From assembly GCA_916700875.1 (NCBI GenBank), contig CAKAKS010000032.1, positions 9,239,001 to 9,303,000 of the forward strand: a DNA stretch of 64,000 nt, given 5' to 3'. Shown piece after piece: positions 37,801 through 52,100 of the stretch. Each line of letters opens with the position of its first letter. The first letter of the stretch is position 1. The position numbers were made by a program, and so were the translations under genes. The DNA is from Sebastes aleutianus. Its lineage: Eukaryota > Chordata > Actinopteri > Perciformes > Sebastidae. The notes below the pieces were generated by a model, which was given only the letters and a program-made list of their open reading frames with translations, was not told the origin of the DNA and searched no databases.

Positions 37801-40092
37801 GAGGGCGATAAGCTTCAGGACCTGCCTCCATGTTGGGGTCTGGACATCGTCTGCGGAAAGGGAACCGACTTCAACTACGGCCCTTGGGCAGATCGTCAAA
37901 GGTGAGTAAAAAACACACAAACTCAGTTTTATCAAAGAATTTCAACATGTAATCTCTTGTAAATCTTACCATAATTCAGTGTATATTACATCAATTTGTT
38001 GAGAATTGATATAAATGTGGTGAACATCTCATTAAAACACAAATCAGCACAAAACTGCACCATTACAGATCCTCCTCTGTGAGCTGCTGAAGTACTGATC
38101 ATGGCAGTTGAACTTATGTCACTTTATTTGCAGTGGTAACATTTGGAAATTAATTTAAAGTGTTACTTTGGTATTTTTCAACCTGGACCCTTATTCCCCA
38201 TGTTTTTGTGTCTAACTGACTAATAGGAACAACAATTTCTGAAACTGGTCCAGTATTGAGGGAGAGGGCTGCATACGGCAGCTGCTCACAGGCTGCAATG
38301 TAATCCTATTGGGGCAAACTGGCACCGTCATTTATGTCCACTAAAAGTGCTTGTTTTTGCCATGACAGGCACTAATTGTTATTATAAGTGTCTGAGATTG
38401 TGGAAAGAGTCTCGCTGAAGGAGAAGTCTCGTTCTGAAATCTGGCGAGGTGACGTGTTGCCGGAAGACAATAGTGGAATACATCCATGGTGGAAATGCGA
38501 GTGCCAGCCAGGCAGAGTTTGTTGTGTTGGAGTACAGAAAGTGTAGCTTCAATGCAGCTTTTCAATGTCATGGCTGAATATTTAGCTGATTTCGACTAGG
38601 TGAATTAGGTCTTTGAATTCAATGGCCGTCTGTATTTATTTGAGCCAGAGAATACAGATATTCAGATTTCACAACGAGACGTCTCCTTGAGTGGGACTTG
38701 GACGCAATAACCAACAGACCGGATTAAGTGAAAGATAAGAAAAATGTTTTATTTCTCTGGAGGGTCCTTTCCAGAATTGTCTGCCGGCAACACGTCAACT
38801 CGCCAGATTTCAGAACGAGACTTCTCCTTGAGCAAGACTCTTTCCATGTCAGACACATAAAGCTTCAGTAGGCAACAATTCTTTTGGCGTCATTGGGCAA
38901 AAATTCCATAATAACCTTTCAGCATATTGTAATTCAAGTGTTCTGAGAGAAAACTAGACTTCTGCACCTCCTCATGGCTCTGTTTTCAGACTTTAAAAAA
39001 ATGTAGCCCATGACAGAAGACTTTTACCGATCACAGGTCATTCAAAGAGAGAGCGTTCCTATTGGCTGTGCTCCGGTCATGTGAGCGGTGCTTGGTATTC
39101 CCCAAGAGATCTCAGCATGGCTGCCGGCTGGGTCACAAACTTTCTCATTTTACAGCTAAACAGTACACTACAATATGATTCTGAAAACATTTGAGGTGAG
39201 AAATAGGCATTACAGTAACAGAATATTGATTCATATTTGATCAGCGCTGCCTAGTTTGACCGTTTGATCGGAGTTCACGAGTGATTGACAGCCGGCTCTC
39301 ATAGACAGCAGCTGGACAGCAGACCCCAGGTCAGCTCTGACTGGTTGTTTTCCTCCGGTCTGTGAAATCTTGCAGATGCCATTAGGAGCACCGGAGGACA
39401 CAGAGGCACATGTTTTTTTTTTCAGGTTACTTGTTTCATGCAATACTGTCAGGATATAGCGACCATATTATAAAAATAACTTTTCTTAATCGTATTTGCT
39501 CCAATCTCGCCTACTTCAGCTTTAATTATTAAATAATATATATATAATTGAATAATAACAATCAGAGCCTGTCATGGCAAAAACAAGCACTTTTAGTGGA
39601 CGTAAATGTCGGTGCCAACTTGCCCCTATAGCTCCATATTGCAGCCTGTGAGCAGCTGCCATCTACAGCAACACCCCGCCCCTAGTTTCAGAGTGTTTTC
39701 CGCTTACACAAACATAGCACAATAGGGTCCAGGTGGACGCTATACTTTAAGTCAGAAAACATAGGACTGCTCTTATATCTTTTGCATGTACTTAAACAGC
39801 ATAACAATACAGATGTAATAGATGTAAGATGAGTGCTGTTCTGGTCAAGTGAAATTCTTCGGAGTTCAGCTTTACAGATATGGTCTTGGATTTGCACGAA
39901 CTCTCACTCTCCTCAGGGACTGTCTGTGGAAGTTCTTCCTGCCGGCTGACTACCAGGCCATGAAAGTCACAGAGGTCACCGAGCCAGGAAAACCCAGGCA
40001 GATCCAGGCCTTCGAGCTCCGCATGAACATCATCGCTGACGCCACCATCGATCTGCTTTTTACCAAAAACAGGGTGACTCTTGCTCTTGTGT

Positions 40093-40146
<54 letters not shown>

Positions 40147-43100
40147 GTCAACCTCTGTGATCTTTCTTCCTCTCCCTGCTGCTCTCACTTGTCTTTGTCT
40201 TCATGCCTCATCATGTTTTTAGCTATCGATATTGCTTCATGTTTTATGCTTTTTCAAATTTTCATCCTGGAGCAGTGCAGGGATTTTCACACAGTATGTG
40301 AAGTGCATACTAAACATCAACATGAATGCATGTTGAATAAAAAACATAAAATAGATTGAGTCAGGGAAGATTGTCATGATTTTACCTCCTTTGAACATAT
40401 TTTAGTTCAGATTAGGTGACTTTCTTTTATTCTTAAGGCAGTGACGCACCCTCACTAATAATTTAACGGCATGTCTGACTGTGCTGTTTGCTCTCTCTCT
40501 CTCTCTCTCTCTCTCCCTCTCCCTCTCCCTCTCCCTCTCCCTCTCCCTCTCCCTCTCCCTCTCCCTCTCTCTCCCTCTCCCTCCCATGCTCTGTCTTCAT
40601 CCCTGTTACTAGGAAACCAATGCCATCCATGTGAATGTAGGTGCAGGCTCTTACCTGGAAGTCAACATCCCCATGACTGTAGGAGAGAATGGTAAGTGTG
40701 TGTGTTTCAAAAAAATAAGATGAATAGACCAAAATGCCAAAAAAACACTTGGAGCAGTTGCCACAGCAGATGTCCCACTGGCTTAAGGACTAATGTTGTT
40801 CATATAGAAGCACACGTCAACAGTTTCTCCATTATTTCATCACAATCTGTTGCACTGACTAATATCTGAACTACAGCCATGATAAGCAGCTTTATCAAAT
40901 GTCAGAATTAACTCATACTTGGATGGCAAAAAGCATTGTACAAAGAGAATTGAAAATTCCTCAAGCTGGCCATTTGGCTCTTTATTCATTTATTTCATAT
41001 ATTTATTTCCATTGAAACTTAGCATAACATTCCTTTGTCAATTTGAATCAGGATTTAATCACATTTAGCACTTTCCATTTAGACTTTCTAATGTAATAAT
41101 TTAAAATTCACATTTAATTTTACTGGAATCACTTCACAGAAAACACCAGTCTTAAGGCCATTACACACTGGGGGCATTTAATTGATTAATTTTCATGTAC
41201 TTTCACACGGAACATGAATATCACGCAGCAATGTCATTTTTTCTTTTTTTCGGAACAAGCTAGATTTTTTTAAACTTTCACATCACGAATGAAGGCATCA
41301 ATCAATCACGTTGTGCGGGTTGAGTTGTGGCTATATTTATGAAACAACAACATAGAGGCTCTGAAGCCGAACCAGGACGACAAACTTTATTACTCCTTTC
41401 AACCTTGACAAAGGCAGTGCAGACCAGATCCATTCCTTCTGTTCTTACCCTTCACAATAAAAGCCCTAGACATGTAATATTTGCAGGCGAGTATTTAGCA
41501 TTTTTGTGTCATTTATTCGTCAAGCCCCCTGTGTTTAAAGGCCTTAGTGTGAACTACCTGGATGTAATACCACTGCAAATTGTTCAGGATTCTTCATTAA
41601 AGCTGCTATAATTGATATTTTTGACAATGACAAAACGACAATGTGAAAGGCTTCACTGGTAGTGACGAACCTACAGAGAATTATCACCTGAGTCTGCAGC
41701 TCCACTCGGCTTTACCGAGCTTTATAGTGAGTTTCAGCTCCTTGTTTAGCTGTCCGGCTGCAACTTTACTGTTTTGGTTCACTCCTACTGTTCTCATAGG
41801 GTTTTTTTTTTCAGTTTTAGCTGTTGCTAGAGAAAAAGCTCTAAAAAAATCCACTGTATGCTACATGCTCAGCACCAAACAGAAGACAGACACAGTGACT
41901 ATCTGGTGAACACAGTGGAGCATTTAGCAGCCAAAGAGACAGATATATCCCTCAGGAGTTGGTAGACACCAAAAACAGAGCTAAAAGAGAGTGAATATTA
42001 GACTCACATTCATCAGGTGAACACAAACACGACTCCAAATTAATTATAATGTTGCTCCGTACCTGCTGGATGTGTAAATAAGCAACTGTTTGCTAACAAG
42101 TGAAATTAATGTTACCAAAACAAAATCCCAACCTTTGTTAACAAGGTCTGTTTAATCATCGCTAATAAGGAACTATTTTCCACAAGGAATTCACAGAACT
42201 AAGGAGTGTGTTACCAATAAATCAAAATGAAGAGAAGTCTCTCTACTTGTGTAACTTTGATGCAAAAATTTTAATTGTTAAAAATCAGTGTTTCCCACAG
42301 GGCTGAGCCCTCAGTGATCTTGTTACACGGAGGGCTACATTTGCACATATAGGTCAGGATTCTAGCAGGGCTACCAAGGTGAAGTATAAATCAGTTCTTA
42401 GATCAGAGAGGGTTGAGTCAAATAAAAAAAAATCCCAAAAGTCAAATAAAAAAGGCCAAAGTAAATAGTCTTGCTCAAGACTGAGACTAAAACAGAGACT
42501 TTATAGTGACTGTCTTTGCACTTATAAACTAATACAAACAATGCAGGAGCTCTGCACTATATCTTTCTTACTTTTCTACACGAGTCTCCATTGAGTATGT
42601 TTACATGAAACACTCTCCACACCTTGTGGGTTCAAGTGATCATGGGGCGGCTGTGGCTCAGAGGTAAAGCAGATCAGATCCACCAATCGGAAGGTTGGCT
42701 GTCCGATCCCCGGCTAACCCACATCGCTGTGTGCGCTTTGCTTGGCGCATTGAAAAGCCGTTGTTGCGCCACTCAAGCAATTGAAAAAATAATGGGTTTC
42801 AGAACGCAGTGGTGCTGTTGCCGCGTTCTGTGTGAAAGGCCCATAACATCAGTATATCCAGCAGCAAAAGTGGACTGCAGTCAGGCTTGTAAAGGCCCCG
42901 CTGCGGAGGACATGCTCGACTCAAGTCCGCAGAACCCCGAAGTCTCCTCCCCACTGCTGCACAGAGTGCCGTTGCTTGTGTATTCAAAGTTTATATTGAA
43001 CGTGTCGTGTGTCCAAATTGAACCAACTTTGACATTGCACGTCCTTGGGTCGCTAGCAACACACCCGCCCATGTGTGAAAAAGATCTGATGAACGGTACT

Positions 43101-46100
43101 CGAGATATGCGAAGGACACACACACACACACACACACACGCATACAGATAAAACCATATCCAGAATACAACAACTGACCTCAGGGAACATTGACATTCTC
43201 AACGCTGACAGTTCTGAGGAATGTGTAATAATTTATCGCACTGAGCTGATGATATTGAGTCAGTCATCAGTCAATGCTCTCCTCCGTCTCCAGAAATGTA
43301 GTTAACATAAGTAGCTGTTCAAGGTTTACTGGTAAATTACATTATTTGCGAGACCTTTGCCCCAGCTCTGAGATTTCAGAATTTATGGCCCTGCTTCTCT
43401 CTCCTCGGCCCTCAGGCTACTCTCCTACCATCAAAGGCCAGCTGCTGCATGTGGACACCACCAGCAGCATGCAGTACAGGACTCTTCTGGAGGCTGAGAT
43501 GCTGGCTGTAAGTAGCAGCCAATTATAGAAGAAGCTTTTCAGTTCACGTTTTGGATAGCAATTTAAAAAATGTTTACTTCTCCATCGACTTAAGATGCAA
43601 AGGAAAGCTGAGCCAATGCAATATCAAAACGTGCATATACATGGTAAGAGCTCTGCCACAAGTGAAACCATGTCCTGCCTCTGCCTTTTTACTTCAGTTT
43701 CACGTCATAGCCAGCTACCCTCGGGTGTGGAACATGCCTCAGTCGTGGCAGTGTGAGATCGAGGTGTACAAGGCCACCTACCACTTCATCTACGCCCAGA
43801 AAAACTTCTTCACTGGTGAGTCCTTTGGCAGACAGACTTAACGAATGACAGTACATCTTGTGCAGCATTTTAGTGCTTAGCATTTCAATAGTGATATGTA
43901 TGAAGCTATTGACCAATTTTTTTCCTTCTTACTCTTTAGATTTGATCCAGGACTGGGCGAGCGACAGCGCCCCAGACATCTACTCCTTTGTGCCCTATTC
44001 CTGGAAGTTCAAGGTCCTTTTCCACCAGTTTGAGATGATCTGGGCGGCAAACCAGCACAACTGGATCGACTGTTCCACCAAGCAGCAGGAGAATGGTAAG
44101 AAGAAGAAGAAGATGCTCTTCTAGATGCAAAGAACCATAGAAGTAGTATTTAATTAATAGTCTGAACTGAGTTAGGCTGAATTCAATGTTTTTAAACTTA
44201 AAATGTTCTCTATTTGATATCCAGAGCATTGATATAGCATCAAACAACTATTTGCTATGTAAAGCTTTTGTGGAGTGATGTCTACCTGAGCAGAGAATGA
44301 AGTCACTCTTCCTCTGTTTGTGTTGTAAACCATTGCGGAAGCGTAGCACCAACCCTCCATTCAGCTGTGGCCATGTTGAGAGCCGTGCGGAGGCAATAGA
44401 GATGCTCCCAATTTCACATTTAGCACCTTTTAAATAAAAAAGATTAGTTGTAGATTCATATTTTTCCTCAAGAAGTGTATTTATTATGACCAAATAATTT
44501 AGCCCAAATTAAAGGGCAACCTGGTGAAAAAACGTAATTAATATCCTTTCTATGATTGATATTTTTAATGGAATATTTTATGCAGTACACAAATGAAAGG
44601 TACAGTAAGTATTCCATCTTTATTCAGTCAGATGCTTAACTTTATGCATTAAAAGCTCTTTATATCTACAACCGATTTCTGTAACAATGTGCAAACATGT
44701 TGAGTCAGACCACAAATCATTTAAGACACATACTGTATGTACAGATAATTCTGTGACAATGAAGAAAAGCAAATGAAAAAAGAGACAGAGATTAAAAATA
44801 AATAAATAAATAAAATATTCACACAAATCAAACACATTATTTTTGTAGTCTTTTATTTTCTCAACAAAAAAAACACCAAATTCTACACAAATACATTTTT
44901 TTAAACTTTTTTTATTTTTTTAAATATATTTTTTTTAAATAAAGTACACAATTTTTGTCCCCCCCACTAAAGTTCCATAAAAATATCATGTTCAATTTAC
45001 CAGTATAAAAGCCTTCCTAATAACGTAATTGAGTGATACAGTAGTTTTACAGTTCAATAGTAGATCTACTGTTATATAGGTGTTTAGCATTATCAATAGC
45101 TCTAATGAAAGAAATGAAACCGAATCGAAATCCAGGCGTGAAAGCAATCGGTAACTTAATGCCTCTTTATAACTGGAAGCAGATGTCCATGACAGGATAC
45201 TTTGACTCTATTAAGTCATGATATATTGGACATACAGTATATACTCAACTTAATCCCAGAGCAGGGCAGACTAATCAATTGCATTATTGATCTCCTATAG
45301 TGTACCTTGCAGCATGTGGCGAGACGCTCAATATAGACTTCACTTTGCCTTTCAACGAGTTTGTTCCGACCACCTGCCGTACCAGCTTCAGCTTGAAGGT
45401 GAGCCAAATAGGATTTGTTTTTTCCAAAAAAAACAACACAAACAGTTTTTTGAGTGTAATTGTACATTTTTTTTTTCGTCCGGAAAATGTTCCTACAGAT
45501 GTATGACTGCACATACTGTGTTTTTTCACATTAGTTACAGTATATGCTTCTGTATTTCCATGCCCCCGTAGATATGAATACTTTGACGCCAACTATGTGA
45601 GGGTGTGCAATGCACCTATCTGTTCTTTATCCTCCTCAGGCAGAGGATACAGACATGCGACTGTCCCTGCCGGAGTGCCACCCGAGCCGCGACCCCCTCC
45701 TCACCCTGGCCAAAGACTACCAGAACGTCAAGCTGCCCCCGGACATGTTCACGCCGGGGGTAAACACAGGGGCTCCCCCTCCCAAACCCACCAAGTCCCG
45801 CTGGAGGAACATCACCCACGCAGAGTGAGTTAAACCTGGGAATTATTTCTCTCTGGTTGTGGGCAAAAAGAAGTGTGCGTTTGAAGCAAAGAGCAGGATG
45901 ACTCATCATCGTAACACTGACTCACATCAACACTTGGGTATAAAAGGAAATGTTGCCAAGGTAGTAGGTGGTAATTTAAAGTAAATGTACCACTAACCAT
46001 CGCTTTTTATGCTCTGTTTGTTGCTGCTTTGCTCGGTTTTAAGTGAGATGCAATAGACTGTTGAATAGGGCTTTTTTTGGTATTGGAGATGAAGATAAGA

Positions 46101-49100
46101 GGCAAACACTCTGCCTTTTCTCGGAGCTCGTTATAACAGTCTTTTTCCATTTATTATGTGTAGAACTGCTCTACATCCATCTTAGTCTGCATCCCTTTTG
46201 GAGGATTTTGCAAAGCAGGATCTGTGTCCATGTCGTAAAGCACCAGCCTAAAGGTCAGGGAAAGTTCAAAGAGACGTCGGAGAACCTTTTGCTCCTCAGG
46301 TAGCACATGCATCGTGCACTGTGTACATGATAACGCAACATTCAGATCATTCATTATGTATAGCCCAGAGCGAGACTACACTGATGTAGCACTGCGAGAG
46401 ACCCACTTACCCCCCGGGAGGTTACGATCGAATTCTGTCTGGATCGCTGCACTCTGTGCTGCAGAGAAATCAGGCGCGACCCATTTGCTGTCTCTAACTG
46501 TATGTCCTCGAATCGAATGGTTCATAAAGCGAACGATGTACTGGAAAATCCACTTGAAATGATGATAAACTAAGCATTATGACTGTGTGCTGAGTGTGTT
46601 TTTCTTCCTTACATCAGAGCCGGCTGGGTGGATTGCTGGAGTGTACCCAACTTCTTGCTCGTCATCGACTACACCTGGCACCCCATTTATCCCCAGAAGG
46701 CCGATGAGCAACTCAAACAGTCGCGTAAGCGCTCAGCTTTTAGAATCAAATCTTTGTTGTTCTTTCTAAAGCCAACAATGACAAAAACGACTGTGTACTC
46801 TGTGACAAATTGTAACCATCTTCAAAATCTTTACTCAGTCTTATACCGAGCTGTTTTACATAATGTCGGCTAACTCGCCTGTGATTCGTGTCTGAAGTGT
46901 CTGAGATGGAAGAATCCATGCTGTCAGCTCTGCGTCCCCCAGAGCACGCCTCGGTGCATCACAACCCCCCACCACGCTACACCTCCACGTCGGCTTCAGC
47001 CGCCCACAGCCGGAAGCCCAAGGACCCCACAGAGCTCCCCCCTGACCGGCTCCACGTGGAGATGGAGATGTCCCCAGATTCTCAAATCATCCTCTACGGG
47101 CCTTTGCTTCGAGCACTGATCTCCATTAAGGTACGAAAAATCCTCGAGTCGGTCTCTAATAACAAAATTCTAGATTGTGGTGAAACCTTATGGAAATCAG
47201 TAGGGCTGTCAAAGATAACGGGTTTACGCAAATTTGTTTTAATGCGACTAATTTATTTAACGCATTAACACAACTTGAGATCGGAGGTTGTAGCGGGCTA
47301 AGTTTTAAAGCTACAGTGAAGATACTTGTATCATATGAAACTAGAAAAACCTAAGGAATTCATTGATATCATACCAGCTTGTCGCGAAGGAGGCTAAATA
47401 ACGCTCCAAAGTTACGCTAAATTTTGGCGAGGAAAAACTGTCATGGCCATTTTCAAAGGGGTCCCTTGACCTCTGACCTCAAGACATGTGAATGAAAATG
47501 GGTTCTATGGGTACCCACAAGTCTTCCCTTTACAGACATGCCCACTTTATGATAATCACATGCAGTTTGGGGCAAGTCATAGTCAAGTCAGCACACTGAC
47601 ACACTGACAGCTGTTGTTGCCTGCTGGGCTTGAGTTTGCCATTTTAGGATTTGAGCATATATTTTGTATGCTAAATGCAGTACCTGTGAGGGTTTCTGGA
47701 CAATATTTGTCATTGTTTTGTGTTGTTTATTGATTTTGAATAATAAGTATATAAATACATTTGCATAAAGCAAGCATATTTGCCCACTCCCATGTTGATA
47801 AGATTATTAAATACTTGACAAATCCCCCTTTGAGGTACATTTTGAAAAGATATAGAAATTTGTGATTAATTTGGGATTAATCGCGATTAACTATGGACAA
47901 TCATGCGATTAATCGTGATTAAATATTTTAATCGATTGATTAATTGAGCCCTAGTAATCAGTCATTGTTCTCAATGTAATCAGTAGTTCGATGTAATAGT
48001 GTGGATGCTCAATGTAGATTCTTGATAATAATTCACCAGGAAAGAATTGGTATAAGGAAGAATTAGATAATTTATTAAACAGCCCCTCTGACCTTCCTTT
48101 TATCTGTCCCCACAGGAAAACTATTTTGGTGAGGATGACATGTACACAGACTTTGAGGAGGCGGTGACCAGCCCTGTGCTGTCTACCTCCACCTCCTCTG
48201 GCCTCGGTTGGTCTCCTCTGGGAATGGAGGACAGCGAACAGAATGAGAACTCGAACATCCATCCCCTGGACCTGCGCCCCTGGGACATCACCGTGCACAT
48301 CAACCTTTACAAAGTCCACGGCCGACTGCCAATGGTAAAACTGACGACTGCCAATAGTTCAGTTTAACGGTTTGGTTTAAAAAAAAGAGCATGAGAGAGA
48401 GAGAGAGATAGATCAGTGTAGGAAGTATAGCAAATGGGCTACGATCAAAGATTATGAAACTACAGTGTGAAATAAAAATGATGTAAATGTGCACTGATAT
48501 AATATACATGCAAGACATGCAGCAGTGACATGGAAACCAAACAAAAGAAATATGTACAATACATTTAATGTATAGAAATAGATGAAAAATATCAATATAC
48601 TGTAGGCAATTTATAAAAAAAAGTGCACATGTGAAAAGAAAGAAATGAATAATACATTGTGAAAATTCAAGGAAAGTGTATAAATACATGTTTAAGTCTA
48701 TTTTATTTACCCTCATTTGTTTCCTGGCTGTCAAGGAATTGTTTTTTGATTCAAACCTGCCAGCCATGCTTTTTGAGTTGATGTGTTTTTATGTTTACGA
48801 AAGCAACTTGATGCATGAGTCCACATATTTTCTTTCATCGTACTTTCTCTGCACCTCCAGCACTGCAGCAGCGAGGGTCCCGAAGGTCCATCCGGATTCT
48901 TGGAGCGGCTGTGTTTCGAGATGAAAAAGGGTTACAAGGAGACGATGCTTCAGCTGCTCCTGTCTCCCATTCACATCTTCATCAGTGACAACTACCAGGT
49001 CAGAGACACAACTTCACATGCACCTGATGTGATGTGCTGCTTATTATGGCTCCTTACAGTGCAGTCATTGCCTAGATTAGGATTTTATATGTAGGAAATT

Positions 49101-52100
49101 GCTTTAGAAAAACATTTGTTTGTGTCCAGAAGCACAAAATATCGAACAAAATGGTTCTCGGCGTGACAGTGACGTGTTGACCCCTCAATTATCTGTTAAT
49201 TTAGAAGGGTAAGCAAGAAAGTGTGATCTAGTACAGTAATACACATTTATTTAAACTATGTGGCACATCTACGGAAGCCCTGAGAGGCAAGTGAAAAAAA
49301 AATTGTGGTGATCCATTCTCTAAGTCTGATCTAAATTGTTTTCTCTCCTGTGTTTATGACTTAACAGGTGAAAAAATGTTTTGCCTGCAGGATAATCTAT
49401 CTAAATTCTTTCATTTTTCCATCTGTGAAAACAGGTGAAAAAGGTGATTATTGTTTTGGCAGGTGATTATTATTTTTTGTTGTTGTTGTCATGATCATTT
49501 TTAATTGTGCGTTGTTGTAATAACTCTTGTGGCCAAAATGAGTTTTACAACAGAAAACACTTGAAAAATGATCCTGACAGAAAAAAACAAATTTCACCTG
49601 TCAAAACCTTTTCTCCCACCTGTTTCACAGATAAAATGAAAATTAAGGTACTTCGAAAGGTTATCACGACAAAACCTTTTTTTCACCCGTTCTTAAAACA
49701 ATACTTCCCCCACAGAATTACCATTTGCATATCAATTACTCCCCCCCATGTTACCTTGAATTCTTGAAGAAAACTTTGTTTTTCTCGCATGCCTCCACGG
49801 TAAACGAAGAAACTATATCAAAACATCCGTTTACAAACTCTTGCGCAACTCGTGCAGTATAATCCAAGTCTCATTTATCCAGTCGTATGCTCACTAGTTC
49901 CCAAACACATGCATTTTACCTTACTATCTAAAACATTTTGGACTCATCCGTAATAGCTTGCCTGTACAAGTGTAAGACTGTTTATGCAGAAGCGTTTCAA
50001 ATGATAAGGTTTTAGCAAAGATGCATATGTTTGGGAAGTCGTGAGCAAACGACTGGATAAATGAGACTTGGATTATACTGCACAAGTTGTGTGAGAGTTT
50101 GTAAACAGATGTTTTTATCTAGTTTTGCTGTTGTTAAACGCGGCCCCGATTTACTTCAATTCATCAAGAATTTTCTCAGTTTTGGGATTTTTCGTTCTCC
50201 ATGGGGGCATGCGAGAAAATCATTTTCTTCAAGAATTGGTGAGTAATTTATATATAAATGGTCATTTTGTTGGTGAAGTATTCCTTTAAGTCTTAAACAC
50301 AGGAAAGAAAACAATTTAGATCAGACTTAGAAAGTGAATCACCAGAATTTTCTTTTCTTACTTGCCTCTCAGGGCTTCCATACACATCTCATGTGTGAAA
50401 ACAATTAATGCACCAACAACTACTCTTTAATCTGGTCACTGAATGGGTGACTCAGTCCTTAGAAAATACCCTGAATAAAGCTTGCATGGTAGAGTTGCAT
50501 AATGTAAAAAACATGCTTTTCACCAGCCGCATCTTTGCATAAGCACCTGCATATTGTGTAACCACGCAGAATGTCTAAGCTTTAGCCACGAGTTGGATCC
50601 TATTTGCTGCTCAGAGTGAATATCTTTCCCTAATCCCTGACAAAGAATGTTTAGCCCTCGTCTCTCCTCCAGTGAGATAACAAGCTCTGGTGAAAATTCT
50701 TCAATCAATTTTAGCAGAAGATTTCTATGTTCAGTTTCACACCTTATAAGGTAGTGATGTAAGATTAAAAATATTTGTGTGTGTGAATTTATTCTTTTGC
50801 CCACAGCGTCCCACAGCGGACGGGGTTTTGAGGGACGGCCACCTGAGTCTGTCTGGCCTGCAGATGAGGGCCCATGCCATGTTCTCCGCTCATGGCCTCA
50901 CCCTGGGCAGTGACACGCTGGAGTACGCCTGGCTCATCGACATGCAGGCCGGGGGGCTCACCGGCAGGGTCACTCTACCACAGGTGTGTGTGTTTGATTG
51001 GTAAAAGAGAGATTTGGTTTGTTGAAGGGATAAAGCCTCAGATTAGGATTACATCACGGATCTATAGGCCAGCAGAGTGGGAGTGCATGTGACTGTGGTA
51101 AAGTGCTTTTCAAAATGTGTTTTGTGTGTGTGAACGACTCTTACAATATAATTAGGGCTGTCAAAGTTAACGCAATAATAACGCGTTAACGCAAATTTGT
51201 TTTAATGCCACTAATTTCTTTAACGCATTAACTCAATTTGTGAATTTTAAGGTTGTATCGGGCTCAGTTTTAAAGCTAGAGTGAAGATACTGGGATCATG
51301 AGTACCCACGAGTCTCCCCTTTACAGACATGCCCATTTTATGATAATCGCATGAGGCAAGTCATAATCAAGTCAGCATACTGACTCACCATTTTATGATT
51401 ACATTTTTGTTTTATGCTAAATGCAGTACCTGTGAGGATTTCTGGACAATATTTGTCATTGTTTTGTGTTGTTAGTTGATTTCCAATGATCAATATATAC
51501 ACATACATTTGCATAAAGCAAGCATATTGCCCACTCCCATGTTGATAAGAGTATTAAATACTTGACAAATCTCCCTTTGCGGTACATTTTGAACAGATAC
51601 AAAATGTGTGATTAATTTACGTTTAATCACTATTAACTATGGACAATCATGCGCTTAATCTTGGGTAAATAGTTTGATCGATTGACAGCCCTAAATATAA
51701 TACAATCCAACTTTTGAGAATTTATAACATTCAGTTTTTATTGAGACTCTGTCAGAACAAGTCATAATGTTTTGATGTTATCGCCTGTGGTGGTGTTATA
51801 CTGTATTTGATTGCATTCTGTTGTAAGGTTTTCCTTTTGCTTTGTCCGCCCCCACAATAGCTGTATTTATTTTCCTTTTGTTATTTATTCTGTGCATTTT
51901 TGCCCTAGCGGTAAATGTATTTATTGATTGTTTTTGAAGCACTAATGTGTCTGCGTGCGCTTGTGATTATTAGGTGGCCAGTATGATAGAGTGGGGTGAG
52001 AATTTCCTTTTCCACGGGGTGTCCCGAGAGTTCCAGCTAGAACAACCCAAGCCCTCTGTCATCTGCCAGCATGGCGTCGACCGCCGCATCTGCGACTCCA

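Noticed and set aside
40463..40732. Arg/Glu repeat open frames over the CT arrays
   Set aside because: Microsatellite translation only.
48300..48767. Minus-strand open frame of 155 codons
   Set aside because: AT-rich intron translation with no conserved motif.
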